From a virus: a stretch of 64,000 nt of DNA. The stretch is from the IMG/VR virus record IMGVR_UViG_3300034198_024692, positions 1 to 64,000 of that record; one strand, given 5' to 3'. Each line of letters opens with the position of its first letter. Position 1 is the stretch's first letter. Shown here piece after piece: positions 54,726-63,403 of this stretch. Position numbers and translations under genes: made by a program. The notes under the pieces were generated by a model. The model was not told the origin of the DNA and did not search any database. It saw nothing but the letters and a program-made list of their open reading frames with translations.

Positions 54726-57280
54726 AAGATTTATTTGCAGAATACCAAAACCCATTTCCAGCTGGAGTCAAGCTTCCAAGTATTCACATTGAACAGAAAT
54801 ACTATGACATGCTTGGATGCTCCTCTACTATTAGCAATTTTACGTTCCTTCGAAAGCTATGCTTCATGAAAGTGAAGCAGAAGGGAATTGATTCTTTGCC
54901 AAACAAGCAGGAGTACTACGATAGGCTTTCTATGGAGCTTGGTGTGTTTAATGAATTAGGTTTCATTGATTATGTTCTATTGAACTGGGACGTTATAAAC
55001 TTCTGTCATGAAACTGGCATTCCTACTGGCGCTGGTCGAGGCAGTGCCGCAGGATCTCTTGTGCTTTATGTTATTGGAGTGACGAATATCGATCCAATCA
55101 AGTATGATCTATTCTTTGAGAGATTCGTTTCTAAAAGCAGAGCTAAAAAAATCATTGTTAACGGAGAAGAGTTTCTTGACGGAAGCCTAGCTCCAGACGT
55201 TGATAACGATATTAGTTATGATCGTCGTCAGGAAGTCATTGATTATATTAATAAAAAGTACAAAGGGAAAACATCTAAGATTCTCACTTTAAATACTCTA
55301 AGCAGTAAGCTGTGCATTAAAGAGTGCGGTAAGATTGTTGGAGAAATGTCAGAATCTTCTGTTAATGAAATCAGCGATACTATTCCAAAGAAGTTTGGCA
55401 AAGTTGCAAAATTGTCAGAAGCTTTTTCAGAAAGTGAAGCTTTTAAATCATTTGCTTTAAAAAATAAAAAGATTTTCAATATTGCAAAGAAGATCGAAGG
55501 TCTTGCCAAAAACACTGGCGTTCATCCATCTGGTATTGCCATCAGCTATTATAAAATGGATGAAATCATGCCAATGCAAAACACAGGCGATGGAGCGGTA
55601 ATGTCTGGTTACGACATGAATAATGTGTCTGAACTGACTGTAAAGTTCGATATTCTTGGTCTCCGAACTCTTTCGGTGGTTCATGATGTTTGCCAGCAAA
55701 TTGGAATCAAGGCTTCCGATATTGATGTAAATGATCCGACTATTTACGCTGCGCTGCAAACGATCAAAGCTCCAAGCGGACTATTCCAGATCGAAGCTGA
55801 CACGAACTTCAGGGTCGCTCAGAAGGTTGCTCCTAAGAATCTAGAACAGCTCTCTGCTGTTGTTGCTATCGCAAGACCAGGCGCTCTCGATTTCATGGAT
55901 CGCTATGCAGATTACGCTCGCAATGGAGAGTTCCAATCTGTCCATCCTTTCTTTGATGACGTTCTAAGTTATACGGGAGGAATTCCCCTTTACCAAGAAC
56001 AGTTGATGAAGATGGCTACAAAAGTCGGTTTCAGTTTGGATGAAGCGGAACAGCTTCGTCGAATTGTTGGCAAGAAGAAGGTAGACCAAATGGCTTCTTG
56101 GCAGCAGAAGATTCGAGAAAAGGTTTCTGAGAACCAGCTTGATCCAAACATTGCGGATATTCTTTGGAAGGTCGCAGAAGACTCTGCAAACTATTCATTC
56201 AATAAGAGCCATAGTATTTCTTACGCTAATCTAGCTGCAATTACTGTTTATCTTAAGTTTAACTATCCACAACAATTCTTCCTTAGTCTTTTGAAATATG
56301 CTCAATTTGAGCCAAATCCTCACGAAGAAATTCATAAGATTACTCAAGAGTTGAGCTATTTCGATATCAAGCTTTTGCCGCCTGATCTTTCGAAATCTCA
56401 GATTGATTTTTGCATTGAAGGCAAGAATATCCGTTATGGATTGAATACCATCAAAGGAGTTTCAACCAAAGTTCTCGAATCTCTTTTGGAGTTCAGAGAA
56501 TCTGAGTTTGCCAATAAATACGAAGTATTCATGGCTGCAAAGCAAGTTGGCGTAAATATCGGAGTTCTTTCTGCTTTGATTCAAGCTGGAGTTCTAGACG
56601 CCTTTGTTAAAAAGGATAGATGCCGACTTGTTCTAGAAGCTCAGACCTTCAACTCTCTAACAGACAGAGAAAAGAGAAATTTTATTTCTTTGGGCGAAAA
56701 ATACGATTTCGATATTCTGGAATCTATCAGTGCGGCAGTCAAAGAATCTTTGATTGGAGACGACAACAAAAAAATCTTTTCAGAAAAGAGATTTGAAACA
56801 TTTAAAAAGAAATACTCTCCATACAAAGAAATTTACGAAAAAAACCGCAAGCACTTAAAATTCGCTAATTGGCATTTTGAATCTAAACTTCTTGGATATA
56901 GCTATTCGCAAAATATTCGAGAGATCTTTAAGCATGAAGTTGGTGGAGAATTGTTGTCAAGTGGCACGATTTCTGATCAAGAAAATAATAGCATTGTTCG
57001 CTTTGTTGGAACAGTGAGCGATACTGTAGCAAGAACTAGTTTGAATGGTAATAAGTATGCTCGTATCGAAGCTTACGATGAGTGCGGCAGAGTCACTGGT
57101 TTGTTTTTGGACTCCGCTCGCGAATCAAAATACTCTCAATACATTAAATCTGGAAAGAAGCTTCCCAAGAAGGGTGACGTATTTGTTTTGATTGGCAAGA
57201 AAAGCAACGATATCGTGATTATCGATAAATTGTCCTTGCTTGAAGATAAAATCTATATGAAGCTCTCAGAAGTTAAATAA
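54722..57280 (+). CDS. DNA polymerase III alpha-type catalytic core
   Basis: An 852-residue C-family polymerase lacking the PHP domain. The palm has GAGRGSAAGS at 103-112 and the catalytic PDVDND at 158-163. The fingers region includes LPxYQEQL-type GIPLYQEQLMKMATKVGFSLDEAEQLRRIVGKKK (two parts) and FNKSHSISYANLAAI. The C-terminal end is an OB fold (IVRFVGTVSDTVARTSLNGNKYARIEAYD). With the 247-residue PHP protein encoded upstream it adds up to a normal DnaE length. It is the main replicase, working with helicase, primase and SSB encoded in the same region. Confidence 0.94.
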   Translation: MKDLFAEYQNPFPAGVKLPSIHIEQKYYDMLGCSSTISNFTFLRKLCFMKVKQKGIDSLPNKQEYYDRLSMELGVFNELGFIDYVLLNWDVINFCHETGIPTGAGRGSAAGSLVLYVIGVTNIDPIKYDLFFERFVSKSRAKKIIVNGEEFLDGSLAPDVDNDISYDRRQEVIDYINKKYKGKTSKILTLNTLSSKLCIKECGKIVGEMSESSVNEISDTIPKKFGKVAKLSEAFSESEAFKSFALKNKKIFNIAKKIEGLAKNTGVHPSGIAISYYKMDEIMPMQNTGDGAVMSGYDMNNVSELTVKFDILGLRTLSVVHDVCQQIGIKASDIDVNDPTIYAALQTIKAPSGLFQIEADTNFRVAQKVAPKNLEQLSAVVAIARPGALDFMDRYADYARNGEFQSVHPFFDDVLSYTGGIPLYQEQLMKMATKVGFSLDEAEQLRRIVGKKKVDQMASWQQKIREKVSENQLDPNIADILWKVAEDSANYSFNKSHSISYANLAAITVYLKFNYPQQFFLSLLKYAQFEPNPHEEIHKITQELSYFDIKLLPPDLSKSQIDFCIEGKNIRYGLNTIKGVSTKVLESLLEFRESEFANKYEVFMAAKQVGVNIGVLSALIQAGVLDAFVKKDRCRLVLEAQTFNSLTDREKRNFISLGEKYDFDILESISAAVKESLIGDDNKKIFSEKRFETFKKKYSPYKEIYEKNRKHLKFANWHFESKLLGYSYSQNIREIFKHEVGGELLSSGTISDQENNSIVRFVGTVSDTVARTSLNGNKYARIEAYDECGRVTGLFLDSARESKYSQYIKSGKKLPKKGDVFVLIGKKSNDIVIIDKLSLLEDKIYMKLSEVK

Positions 57281-57283
57281 CTT

Positions 57284-57296
57284 GTGTAAAAATATT
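57284..57296 (+). promoter_or_regulatory. GTGTAA-type promoter before Clp gene
   Basis: GTGTAAAAATATT ends directly at the ATG at 57297, so the transcript may be nearly leaderless. This argues against the upstream TTG start at 57282. Confidence 0.5.
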
Positions 57297-59570
57297 ATGA
57301 TGGACGTAGGAAAGATTAATTTTACCTCTAGTGCTTCTAGATCTCTAGATCAACTAAAAGATTTTGCAGATCAAGAGGGTCACAGCGTGGGAAACTCAAT
57401 GCACATGTTTTATTTGTGCTTTAAAAATTCGAGTGGATGTTTCGAAAGTTTTCTTAAGAGCAGGGGAATCTTGCTTACGCAGAAAAAAATCATCAGTGTC
57501 ATTGACAAAATTGCAAAAGAGAATCCTTCTGCGTTTATTAACAATAATCTTAAGTCTTTCGAAGTTTCAAAGGACTTAGGTGTTCTTCTGATTGCTTCTC
57601 ACAAGATTTCTAAAAAATATGAACATGCATATGTTGGCACTGAGCATATTATTTATTCCTTTTTGGAAAGCCATCCAAGATTTTGCGATTTGCTCTTGGA
57701 AAGAGACATCGACACAGAACATCTAAAACTTTCTGTTCTTGCTTTTATTGCTGGAGAAAATCCAAATACCATGTTTGGAGACGAAGATCTTGTTTTAGAT
57801 GATGAAGACGAGGATGATGAAGATGAAGAACATTCCAGCATTAGCAGTATTAATAAATACTGCTCTCTTCTTAATGAACAAGTAAAGCTTCCATCTTTTT
57901 CAAAAATCTCTGGAAGAGAAAAAGAAATCGGATTAATGCAAGAAGTTTTGTGCCGCAAATTGAAAAGCAACTGTGTTTTGATTGGTGAAGCTGGAACTGG
58001 CAAAACTACAATTGTAGAAGGTCTAGCTCAATTGATTGAAGATCCAGATTACAATGGTCCACTAAAGAACAAGAATATTTATTCTTTGGATGTTGCAGCT
58101 TTAGTTGCTGGAACTAAATATAGAGGTCAATTTGAAGCTCGATTGAATCAGCTTCTTTCTGAGCTTAAAAAAGAAAAAGACTGCATTCTGTTTATTGACG
58201 AAATTCATACTATCGTTGGAGCTGGAAGCAAAGAAGGCGCTCAAGATTTTGCCAATATAATCAAACCTTCTCTTGCTCGTGGAGAAATTAAATGTATTGG
58301 AGCTACAACATCTTCTGAATATAAAAAGCATTTTGAAAAAGATGCAGCTCTTGCTCGCAGATTTCATGCCGTGTATGTAGATGAGCCTGATGCAAAGGAT
58401 ACTCTTTTGATGATTCAAGGATCGCTACCTGGTTATGAATTGCATCACAACATTAAATTCTCTAATGAACTTGGAGAGTTGGCTGTTAAATTGTGCGAAA
58501 CCTATCTTCCAAATCAAAGATTTCCAGATAAAGCTTTTGATGTTATTGACTTGGCTTCTTCCAAAGCGAGAATTAGAAGCAAGAGAAAAAATACAAAAGT
58601 CTCGGCAAATGATATTTATTCAGTAATTGCTGAAAAAATTAACGTTGATATTGAAACAATCAAACAATCGAGTTCTAAAAAGTTCAGCTCTTTTGAGCAA
58701 AGCATTAATCAATATGTTTATGGACAAGAAGAAAATATCTCAAAAATCTATGATTTGCTAGCGTGTGCTAAAGTTGGATTGCAAAGTTCCACTCGCCCAA
58801 TTGCCAGCTTCTTTTTTGTTGGCCCGACAAGCGTCGGCAAAACTTTCACAGCTAAAAAAATTGCAAAAGAGTTTTACGGAAACGAAAAAAGCTTTTTGCA
58901 AATCAATATGAGCGAATACCAAGAGCAATCTTCTATTTCTCGTTTGATTGGAGCTAGCGCTGGCTATGTCGGCTTTGAAGAGGGGGGGCTGCTTACAGAG
59001 TTTGTGAGGAAGAATCCCAATAGTTTGATTTTGTTTGATGAAGCCGAAAAGTGCAATCCAAATGTTTTAAATCTCTTGTTGCAAATTCTAGACGAAGCAT
59101 CTTTGAAAGATAATTTGAATAGGTCTATTGATTTTTCACGATGCATTATCGTCATGACCAGCAATGTAGGCTCTAACTCAGTGCAGTCTAAGCAGCTTGG
59201 ATTCGCTCCAGAACAGATCGACAAGCAAGATGCTTACCAAGCTTCCGTAAACAGCTACCTTGCGCCAGAGCTGGCTTCTCGCATCGATGAGGTGGTAGTA
59301 TTCAACTCTCTGTCTTCAGCATCTGTGTCAAAAATCTTTAGTTTTAAATTGAATGAAATTAAAGAATCCATGAAGAAGAATGGCGTTGATCTGCAAATGT
59401 CGATTGAAGCTTCAGATTTTATTGATTTTAAAAACGAAGATCATGCTCGCGACATCAAAAAGATTGTTCGAAAAAACATCGAGATCCCAATTGCAAAATT
59501 CCTGATTCAAAATCCAAATGCGAAGCAAGTTTCTGCAAAAATGATTGACAACAAGCTGAACATCTGCTAA
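57297..59570 (+). CDS. ClpA/ClpC-type AAA+ unfoldase
   Basis: A 757-residue Hsp100 protein with a Clp_N-like helical domain (about 10-155), an acidic linker (EDEDDEDEE) and two AAA+ modules. The first has Walker A GEAGTGKTT (230-238) and Walker B CILFIDEIHT; the second has Walker A GPTSVGKT (509-516) and Walker B LILFDEAEK. A ClpP-binding IGF/IGL-type loop is not obvious, so it may act as an unfoldase without the host protease, or with a different partner. Such genes in phages suggest remodelling of host or virion complexes. I use ATG 57297, right behind a GTGTAA motif. Confidence 0.93.
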   Translation: MMDVGKINFTSSASRSLDQLKDFADQEGHSVGNSMHMFYLCFKNSSGCFESFLKSRGILLTQKKIISVIDKIAKENPSAFINNNLKSFEVSKDLGVLLIASHKISKKYEHAYVGTEHIIYSFLESHPRFCDLLLERDIDTEHLKLSVLAFIAGENPNTMFGDEDLVLDDEDEDDEDEEHSSISSINKYCSLLNEQVKLPSFSKISGREKEIGLMQEVLCRKLKSNCVLIGEAGTGKTTIVEGLAQLIEDPDYNGPLKNKNIYSLDVAALVAGTKYRGQFEARLNQLLSELKKEKDCILFIDEIHTIVGAGSKEGAQDFANIIKPSLARGEIKCIGATTSSEYKKHFEKDAALARRFHAVYVDEPDAKDTLLMIQGSLPGYELHHNIKFSNELGELAVKLCETYLPNQRFPDKAFDVIDLASSKARIRSKRKNTKVSANDIYSVIAEKINVDIETIKQSSSKKFSSFEQSINQYVYGQEENISKIYDLLACAKVGLQSSTRPIASFFFVGPTSVGKTFTAKKIAKEFYGNEKSFLQINMSEYQEQSSISRLIGASAGYVGFEEGGLLTEFVRKNPNSLILFDEAEKCNPNVLNLLLQILDEASLKDNLNRSIDFSRCIIVMTSNVGSNSVQSKQLGFAPEQIDKQDAYQASVNSYLAPELASRIDEVVVFNSLSSASVSKIFSFKLNEIKESMKKNGVDLQMSIEASDFIDFKNEDHARDIKKIVRKNIEIPIAKFLIQNPNAKQVSAKMIDNKLNIC

Positions 59571-59581
59571 GATCTATACAT

Positions 59582-59800
59582 ATGAAAAACAATACTGAAA
59601 ATAAAATCGTCGAAGCAATGCGTCTTAGTGAAGGTCGATTCTTCAGCCTTAGCACTAAGCATGGACAACTCATCAATGCTCAGTTCGCATATGAAACTCC
59701 AAAGACTGTAGTCATTTACGACCGAAATAACTTCACTCATCGTCGCCTCAATAAGACTAGTCTTTCTAAGTTCGGCATGGGAGCTGTTCAAATCTCGTAA
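59582..59800 (+). CDS. Small hypothetical protein
   Basis: A 72-residue protein (ENKIVEAMRLSEGRFFSLSTKHG, then QLINAQFAYETPKTVVIYDRNNFTHRRLNKTSLSKFGMG in two parts). A short strand-rich fold resembling small phage regulators is likely; no family is certain. It has a good ATG 11 bases past the Clp stop codon, and a strong terminator follows, so it ends the replication operon. Codon composition fits expression. Confidence 0.65.
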   Translation: MKNNTENKIVEAMRLSEGRFFSLSTKHGQLINAQFAYETPKTVVIYDRNNFTHRRLNKTSLSKFGMGAVQIS

Positions 59801-59823
59801 TAAAACTCAACATTCTTTATTCG

Positions 59824-59855
59824 AACCTCAGTCGAAAGACTGAGGTTTTTTTTTA
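59824..59855 (+). terminator. Strong intrinsic terminator ending replication operon
   Basis: Ten-base stem AACCTCAGTC / GACTGAGGTT with a GAAA tetraloop, then eight or more T. Confidence 0.95.
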
Positions 59856-59864
59856 TCATAAGAT

Positions 59865-60932
59865 ATGAGTTTTGATTCTATATACAAAAACGAACCTTAT
59901 TTCTTTGAAATTGAAAAAGATACGTTTGAAGGCGGCGATGAAATAGTTTTTGAAATTTTAAAAAATGCAGCAATAGATCCAAGTAATTTTTCAATTTCTT
60001 TCGTCGCATCGAATCAAGACTACGATGTTTATCGAGCTGACTCTGAAAATAACTCCTACTGCATAAAGTATAGTATGGATTCAAAAAACAGCAGTATAAA
60101 AAGAGAATTTGATATTTTAAATCTACTGCCAAATTACTCAACAGCAAAAGCTGCTCATTATGGATCTAAAGTTTTCGGCGATACAATTCATTATTCAATC
60201 ATTTCTTTTGAAAAAGCTTTTGATCTAAAAAGCTTAGGCATTTCTTTAATCATGGAAAATCTTGATGAGTTCTTTATCAAGTATAACTCTTTGCAGCAAG
60301 AAAATCTCCAACTAAGAAGCTACAACGAGCATTTAAATGATTTTTTAAACTCAGTAAACATTAACAATCTTCCACAAGAAAGCATTGAGGCTATAGAAAG
60401 CTTTAGTGATCTCAACTTAATTAAACAAACAATAAAAAGCGTAGAAGAGGAATTATTTGTTTTATCTGATCCTAAAGTGGTGAGAAAAAACTCTTTGTGT
60501 CATGGAAGATTAAAAGCTTCAAATATTTTATTTAATCGAGGTACTTTCAAATTTGTTGATTTTACTGAAAGCTATCTCGGCAATGTATATTTAGATTTAT
60601 CAGCTTTCTGCATCTACTCTGGCTTTAATGAAGAGCAGGAAAGATTCTTCCTTGATTGCTTTATCAAATCAAACGGCAAAACACCATGTCAACAAGACTA
60701 TTTTGAGTATGAAGTTTGTAATCAAATAAGCCAAAGAAAAATATTCCTAGAGATCTTGACGCAATACTTGAAAGAGGTTTACGTATTCTCTTCTTCTAGA
60801 CCAATGAAGATTTTGGATCTTATTGATTTATTTGCCAGAAACAATAATAAATTCTTTAAGATAGCTTCTGTAAAGAAGCATTATGAGTTTATTTATAAGT
60901 CTATATTAGAGCCAGTTTTGAGTTTTAAGTAG
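59865..60932 (+). CDS. Aminoglycoside-phosphotransferase-like protein, altered active site
   Basis: A 355-residue protein with the APH/choline kinase fold. YDVYRADSENNSYCIKYSMD gives the ATP-binding lysine; LCHGRLKASNILFNRGTFKFVDFTES (two parts) is the catalytic loop and metal site. The catalytic Asp of HGD is Arg215 (HGR at 213-215), while Asn220 and Asp232 (VDF) remain. The enzyme may therefore be inactive, or use a different base; it could be a binding protein. It follows the strong terminator and is convergent with the fibre cluster, overlapping the end of the minus-strand gene by eight bases. Confidence 0.8.
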   Translation: MSFDSIYKNEPYFFEIEKDTFEGGDEIVFEILKNAAIDPSNFSISFVASNQDYDVYRADSENNSYCIKYSMDSKNSSIKREFDILNLLPNYSTAKAAHYGSKVFGDTIHYSIISFEKAFDLKSLGISLIMENLDEFFIKYNSLQQENLQLRSYNEHLNDFLNSVNINNLPQESIEAIESFSDLNLIKQTIKSVEEELFVLSDPKVVRKNSLCHGRLKASNILFNRGTFKFVDFTESYLGNVYLDLSAFCIYSGFNEEQERFFLDCFIKSNGKTPCQQDYFEYEVCNQISQRKIFLEILTQYLKEVYVFSSSRPMKILDLIDLFARNNNKFFKIASVKKHYEFIYKSILEPVLSFK

Positions 60933-61512
60933 ATAATTTTGTGACTGTAATACAACTATTTATCGATAGAGATGTTGTTTGGCCAGCTGTATTATTTTGC
61001 TTAGCCCACTCAAAATCTAAAACTCCAGATTGATTTGCTGTAAAAATAAAAAATCCCGTAAATGCGCGGAATTGAGGAATCGAAATAGCTGACGCAAAAA
61101 GAATAATCTCTGTGTTGCTGTCATTTGAATAAGATAAACTTTTAAATGCGTTAGAAAAATCAACAGCGTTTCCAACATTAAAAACAGATGTACTTATTGT
61201 AGATGGAGTTGTTATTCTACATTTTATTCCATCAGCGCTTGTAGATGATGCTATTAATTGAATTTCTACTTTATAAGTAGAACCAGCATCTATAGAAAAA
61301 TTACTAAGATCGCTTTCTTTTGTATATGTATTATTGTTTCTAGTAGATAAAGAAGTTAATTTTTTAAACTGGATGCTAGAAATTCCACCTCCATCTAAAG
61401 GCTCGCCATTAACTGTTGGCATCTGCTCGAAATTAATTTGAGGCTTTAACGATATACCTGTTAAAGTATTAAAAGAATTCACTTCTTGATTTAATGCATT
61501 TACAATGCTCAT
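60925..61512 (-). CDS. Tail fibre / receptor-binding-type protein
   Basis: A 195-residue beta-rich protein resembling the tip modules of phage fibres: DLSNFSIDAGSTYKVEIQLIASSTSADGIKCRIT (two parts), then IILFASAISIPQFRAFTGFFIFTANQSGVLDFEWAKQN, and a Thr/Ser-rich C-terminus. The pattern (helix-free strands with a DAGSTY turn) is typical of jelly-roll receptor-binding domains. It sits last in the minus-strand fibre cluster. N-terminal region (SIVNALNQEVNSFNTLTG) may attach to the fibre. Identification rests on composition and position. Confidence 0.6.
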   Translation of the reverse strand: MSIVNALNQEVNSFNTLTGISLKPQINFEQMPTVNGEPLDGGGISSIQFKKLTSLSTRNNNTYTKESDLSNFSIDAGSTYKVEIQLIASSTSADGIKCRITTPSTISTSVFNVGNAVDFSNAFKSLSYSNDSNTEIILFASAISIPQFRAFTGFFIFTANQSGVLDFEWAKQNNTAGQTTSLSINSCITVTKLST

Positions 61513-61529
61513 GATTTAATAGGTTTGAT

Positions 61530-61904
61530 TTATATAATTATGTTATCAACATTTTCATCAACAATTTCAGGAACTGGAATTACTTTGAAAGAAAGTATGC
61601 CATCTGTAATTTCTATTTCTTTTGGAGCTGCATCATATGCTCGAACACCTTGATGATTTCCGTTGTTTAATATTGTGTTGATTGCGCTTGCTGCATAATT
61701 ATGATCGCCAAATATTTTTAAAAATGTATTGTCGTCATACATCTTTTGTAGTATTGGAAGCAATCTGTCTTCAGGAAGAGACCAAAGAGCTATATATGCG
61801 TTGTTTAAAGAATGCGCAAAAGCGGAAGCTGCGAGTATGGCAGTTTGAGACATTTGGTCTATATTGTTGATGTCTTTTTCTAGTTGTGTTTTATTCGTTA
61901 TCAT
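61530..61904 (-). CDS. Small hypothetical protein of fibre cluster
   Basis: A 124-residue protein, helical in the first two-thirds (TQLEKDINNIDQMSQTAILAASAFAHSLNNAYIALW in two parts; DRLLPILQKMYDDN) with a beta C-terminus (EITDGILSFKVIPVPEIVD). Possibly a fibre chaperone or tip adaptor; no family recognised. It lies three bases after the fibre gene on the minus strand. Confidence 0.6.
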   Translation of the reverse strand: MITNKTQLEKDINNIDQMSQTAILAASAFAHSLNNAYIALWSLPEDRLLPILQKMYDDNTFLKIFGDHNYAASAINTILNNGNHQGVRAYDAAPKEIEITDGILSFKVIPVPEIVDENVDNIII

Positions 61905-61907
61905 AAA

Positions 61908-63062
61908 TTAAATGTCTTCCCACCAAATTTTAGAACTAACTAAAGTAAGTCTTCTTCTAGTAGCGGTTCCCGTCATGGAGGCTGTATGATTAAAAAATGC
62001 CCCTCCAGCAGCTCCATTTAAATCATTATGCGTTGTTGCTCCAGTTACTTGACCTAATAATGTTCTATTTTTGTATAAATAAGCAGTCCCTGCATCTAAT
62101 ATAATAGCATAATTTCTAGAAAAATGACTAATTCCTGTGATAGTTTCTAAAACCTGTGAGTCTACGCGGGTTCTGTTTTTGTCGCATACCCTTAATCGAA
62201 TTTCACCAGAGTTACATGTTACGCAAACATATGCTCTATATCCAGCCGTGCTTTGTGATATTGGATATAAATTATCCATACTATGACCTGTTATAGCGTC
62301 ATATGTTCCATATGCAAAAGCCCAATCTTGAACCAAAGGATTGAATGAATCTCCTCCGCTTTTTACTAAAAAAGATATTCCAACTCTATTGGACAAATTA
62401 ACATAAGCGTCTCTACCTGCAACTTGTTGGCCTATACATGCAACTTCGCCACCAACCATGTATGCAGTTATTGCGCCAAAACCTATATTACTAGCAGCAT
62501 CTAGTCTTATAAATCCTCTATCTGTAGCAATACTAGTATTTGGCTGCAATGTTGTTACATTACTCCATCCATTTATCATTGGCGCTAATGTTAAAGACTG
62601 TGTGTTTTGTATTATCTGAGCTAATCGATAATTCATAGCAGCATCAGTTGATAATAATTGGTTTGGCAAACGATTAAACATTCCGTTTGCGACTATATTA
62701 TCCGAAAAAGTTTTATTTCCAGCAATTGATTGATCGCCAGTAGTATATACTATATTAGTAATTCCAGTGATAAATCCGCTAGGATTGCTCGCTGGGTAAA
62801 ACGCTCCCGTTTGACTCGGGCGAACTACGTCGCCCGTTACGTATGGCGAAAGATCTACGCCAGTGAGAAATCCGCTAGGATTGCTCGCTGGGTAAAACGC
62901 TCCCGTTTGACTTGCTGTAATAAATCCACTTGGATTACTTAGGGGATAAAACTGCTCCTGATTTAAATCAGTTGGAGCCAATAAAAAATTATTATCATTT
63001 TCTTCAACTGAAATGTTGACGGTTTGATCTGTAATAACGTTTATGGAGATTTGGTCGCTCAT
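61908..63062 (-). CDS. Tail fibre protein with FYPxSNPSGFIT repeats
   Basis: A 384-residue fibre. The N-terminus (SINVITDQTVNISVEEND) is followed by three copies of a Q-x-FYP-(L/A)-SNPSGF-(I/L)-T unit, a repeat known from other phage fibres, encoded in part by a 45-bp perfect direct repeat. Then comes GDQSIAGNKTFSDNI, shared with the fibre at 31171. The C-terminal 260 residues form a large beta domain with KSGGDSFNPLVQDWAFAYG, AYVCVTCNSGEIRLRVCDKN and a Lam-G-like KNRTLLGQVTG turn, likely the receptor-binding head. It probably assembles as a trimer. Confidence 0.82.
   Translation of the reverse strand: MSDQISINVITDQTVNISVEENDNNFLLAPTDLNQEQFYPLSNPSGFITASQTGAFYPASNPSGFLTGVDLSPYVTGDVVRPSQTGAFYPASNPSGFITGITNIVYTTGDQSIAGNKTFSDNIVANGMFNRLPNQLLSTDAAMNYRLAQIIQNTQSLTLAPMINGWSNVTTLQPNTSIATDRGFIRLDAASNIGFGAITAYMVGGEVACIGQQVAGRDAYVNLSNRVGISFLVKSGGDSFNPLVQDWAFAYGTYDAITGHSMDNLYPISQSTAGYRAYVCVTCNSGEIRLRVCDKNRTRVDSQVLETITGISHFSRNYAIILDAGTAYLYKNRTLLGQVTGATTHNDLNGAAGGAFFNHTASMTGTATRRRLTLVSSKIWWEDI
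62772..62816 (-). repeat. 45-bp direct repeat in fibre gene, copy 1
   Basis: Identical to 62868-62912. It encodes the SQTGAFYPASNPSGF unit of the fibre and is GC-richer than the surroundings. Identical copies suggest a recent duplication or gene conversion. Confidence 0.9.
62868..62912 (-). repeat. 45-bp direct repeat in fibre gene, copy 2
   Basis: Second copy, 96 bases from the first, in the same frame. A third, diverged copy of the peptide unit is encoded just downstream on the plus coordinate (near 62925-62955). Confidence 0.9.
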
Positions 63063-63394
63063 TATTTAGTAATATTTTTAATTAAATAAACTGGGCCATA
63101 CATAAGCTTATCAGGACAAGCATTTAACTTATCTGCAAATAAATCCCAACTACAAGGAGACAAATCTATTTGAGCTGTTTCAGATCCACTTAAACTTATT
63201 TTGGCGATACCACTTGGGATGCTAATGATTTCAGTTTTAAAAACTACTTGGAGTTTATTGTCGAAATCTCTTCTAATTTCACCAGTTAAATTTACGCCGC
63301 TTAAATCATAAATAGAGCCATTCTTTGATATAGTTAGGGTCAAATCAAAGCATTCTCTTTGTTCAATAGTTATTCCAGTATAAGCTGCACTCAT
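63062..63394 (-). CDS. BppU-like baseplate/fibre adaptor
   Basis: A 110-residue beta protein. GITIEQRECFDLTLTISKNGSIYDLSGVNLTGEIRRDFDN follows the shape of the small N-terminal domain of BppU-type proteins (extended strand pair then DLSG turn, GEIR), which attach fibres to the tail tip. The C-terminus (CSWDLFADKLNACPDKLMYGPVYLI) closes the sandwich. It shares one base with the fibre gene after it and is therefore likely an adaptor for that fibre. Confidence 0.65.
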   Translation of the reverse strand: MSAAYTGITIEQRECFDLTLTISKNGSIYDLSGVNLTGEIRRDFDNKLQVVFKTEIISIPSGIAKISLSGSETAQIDLSPCSWDLFADKLNACPDKLMYGPVYLIKNITK

Positions 63395-63403
63395 TATATT
63401 TTA

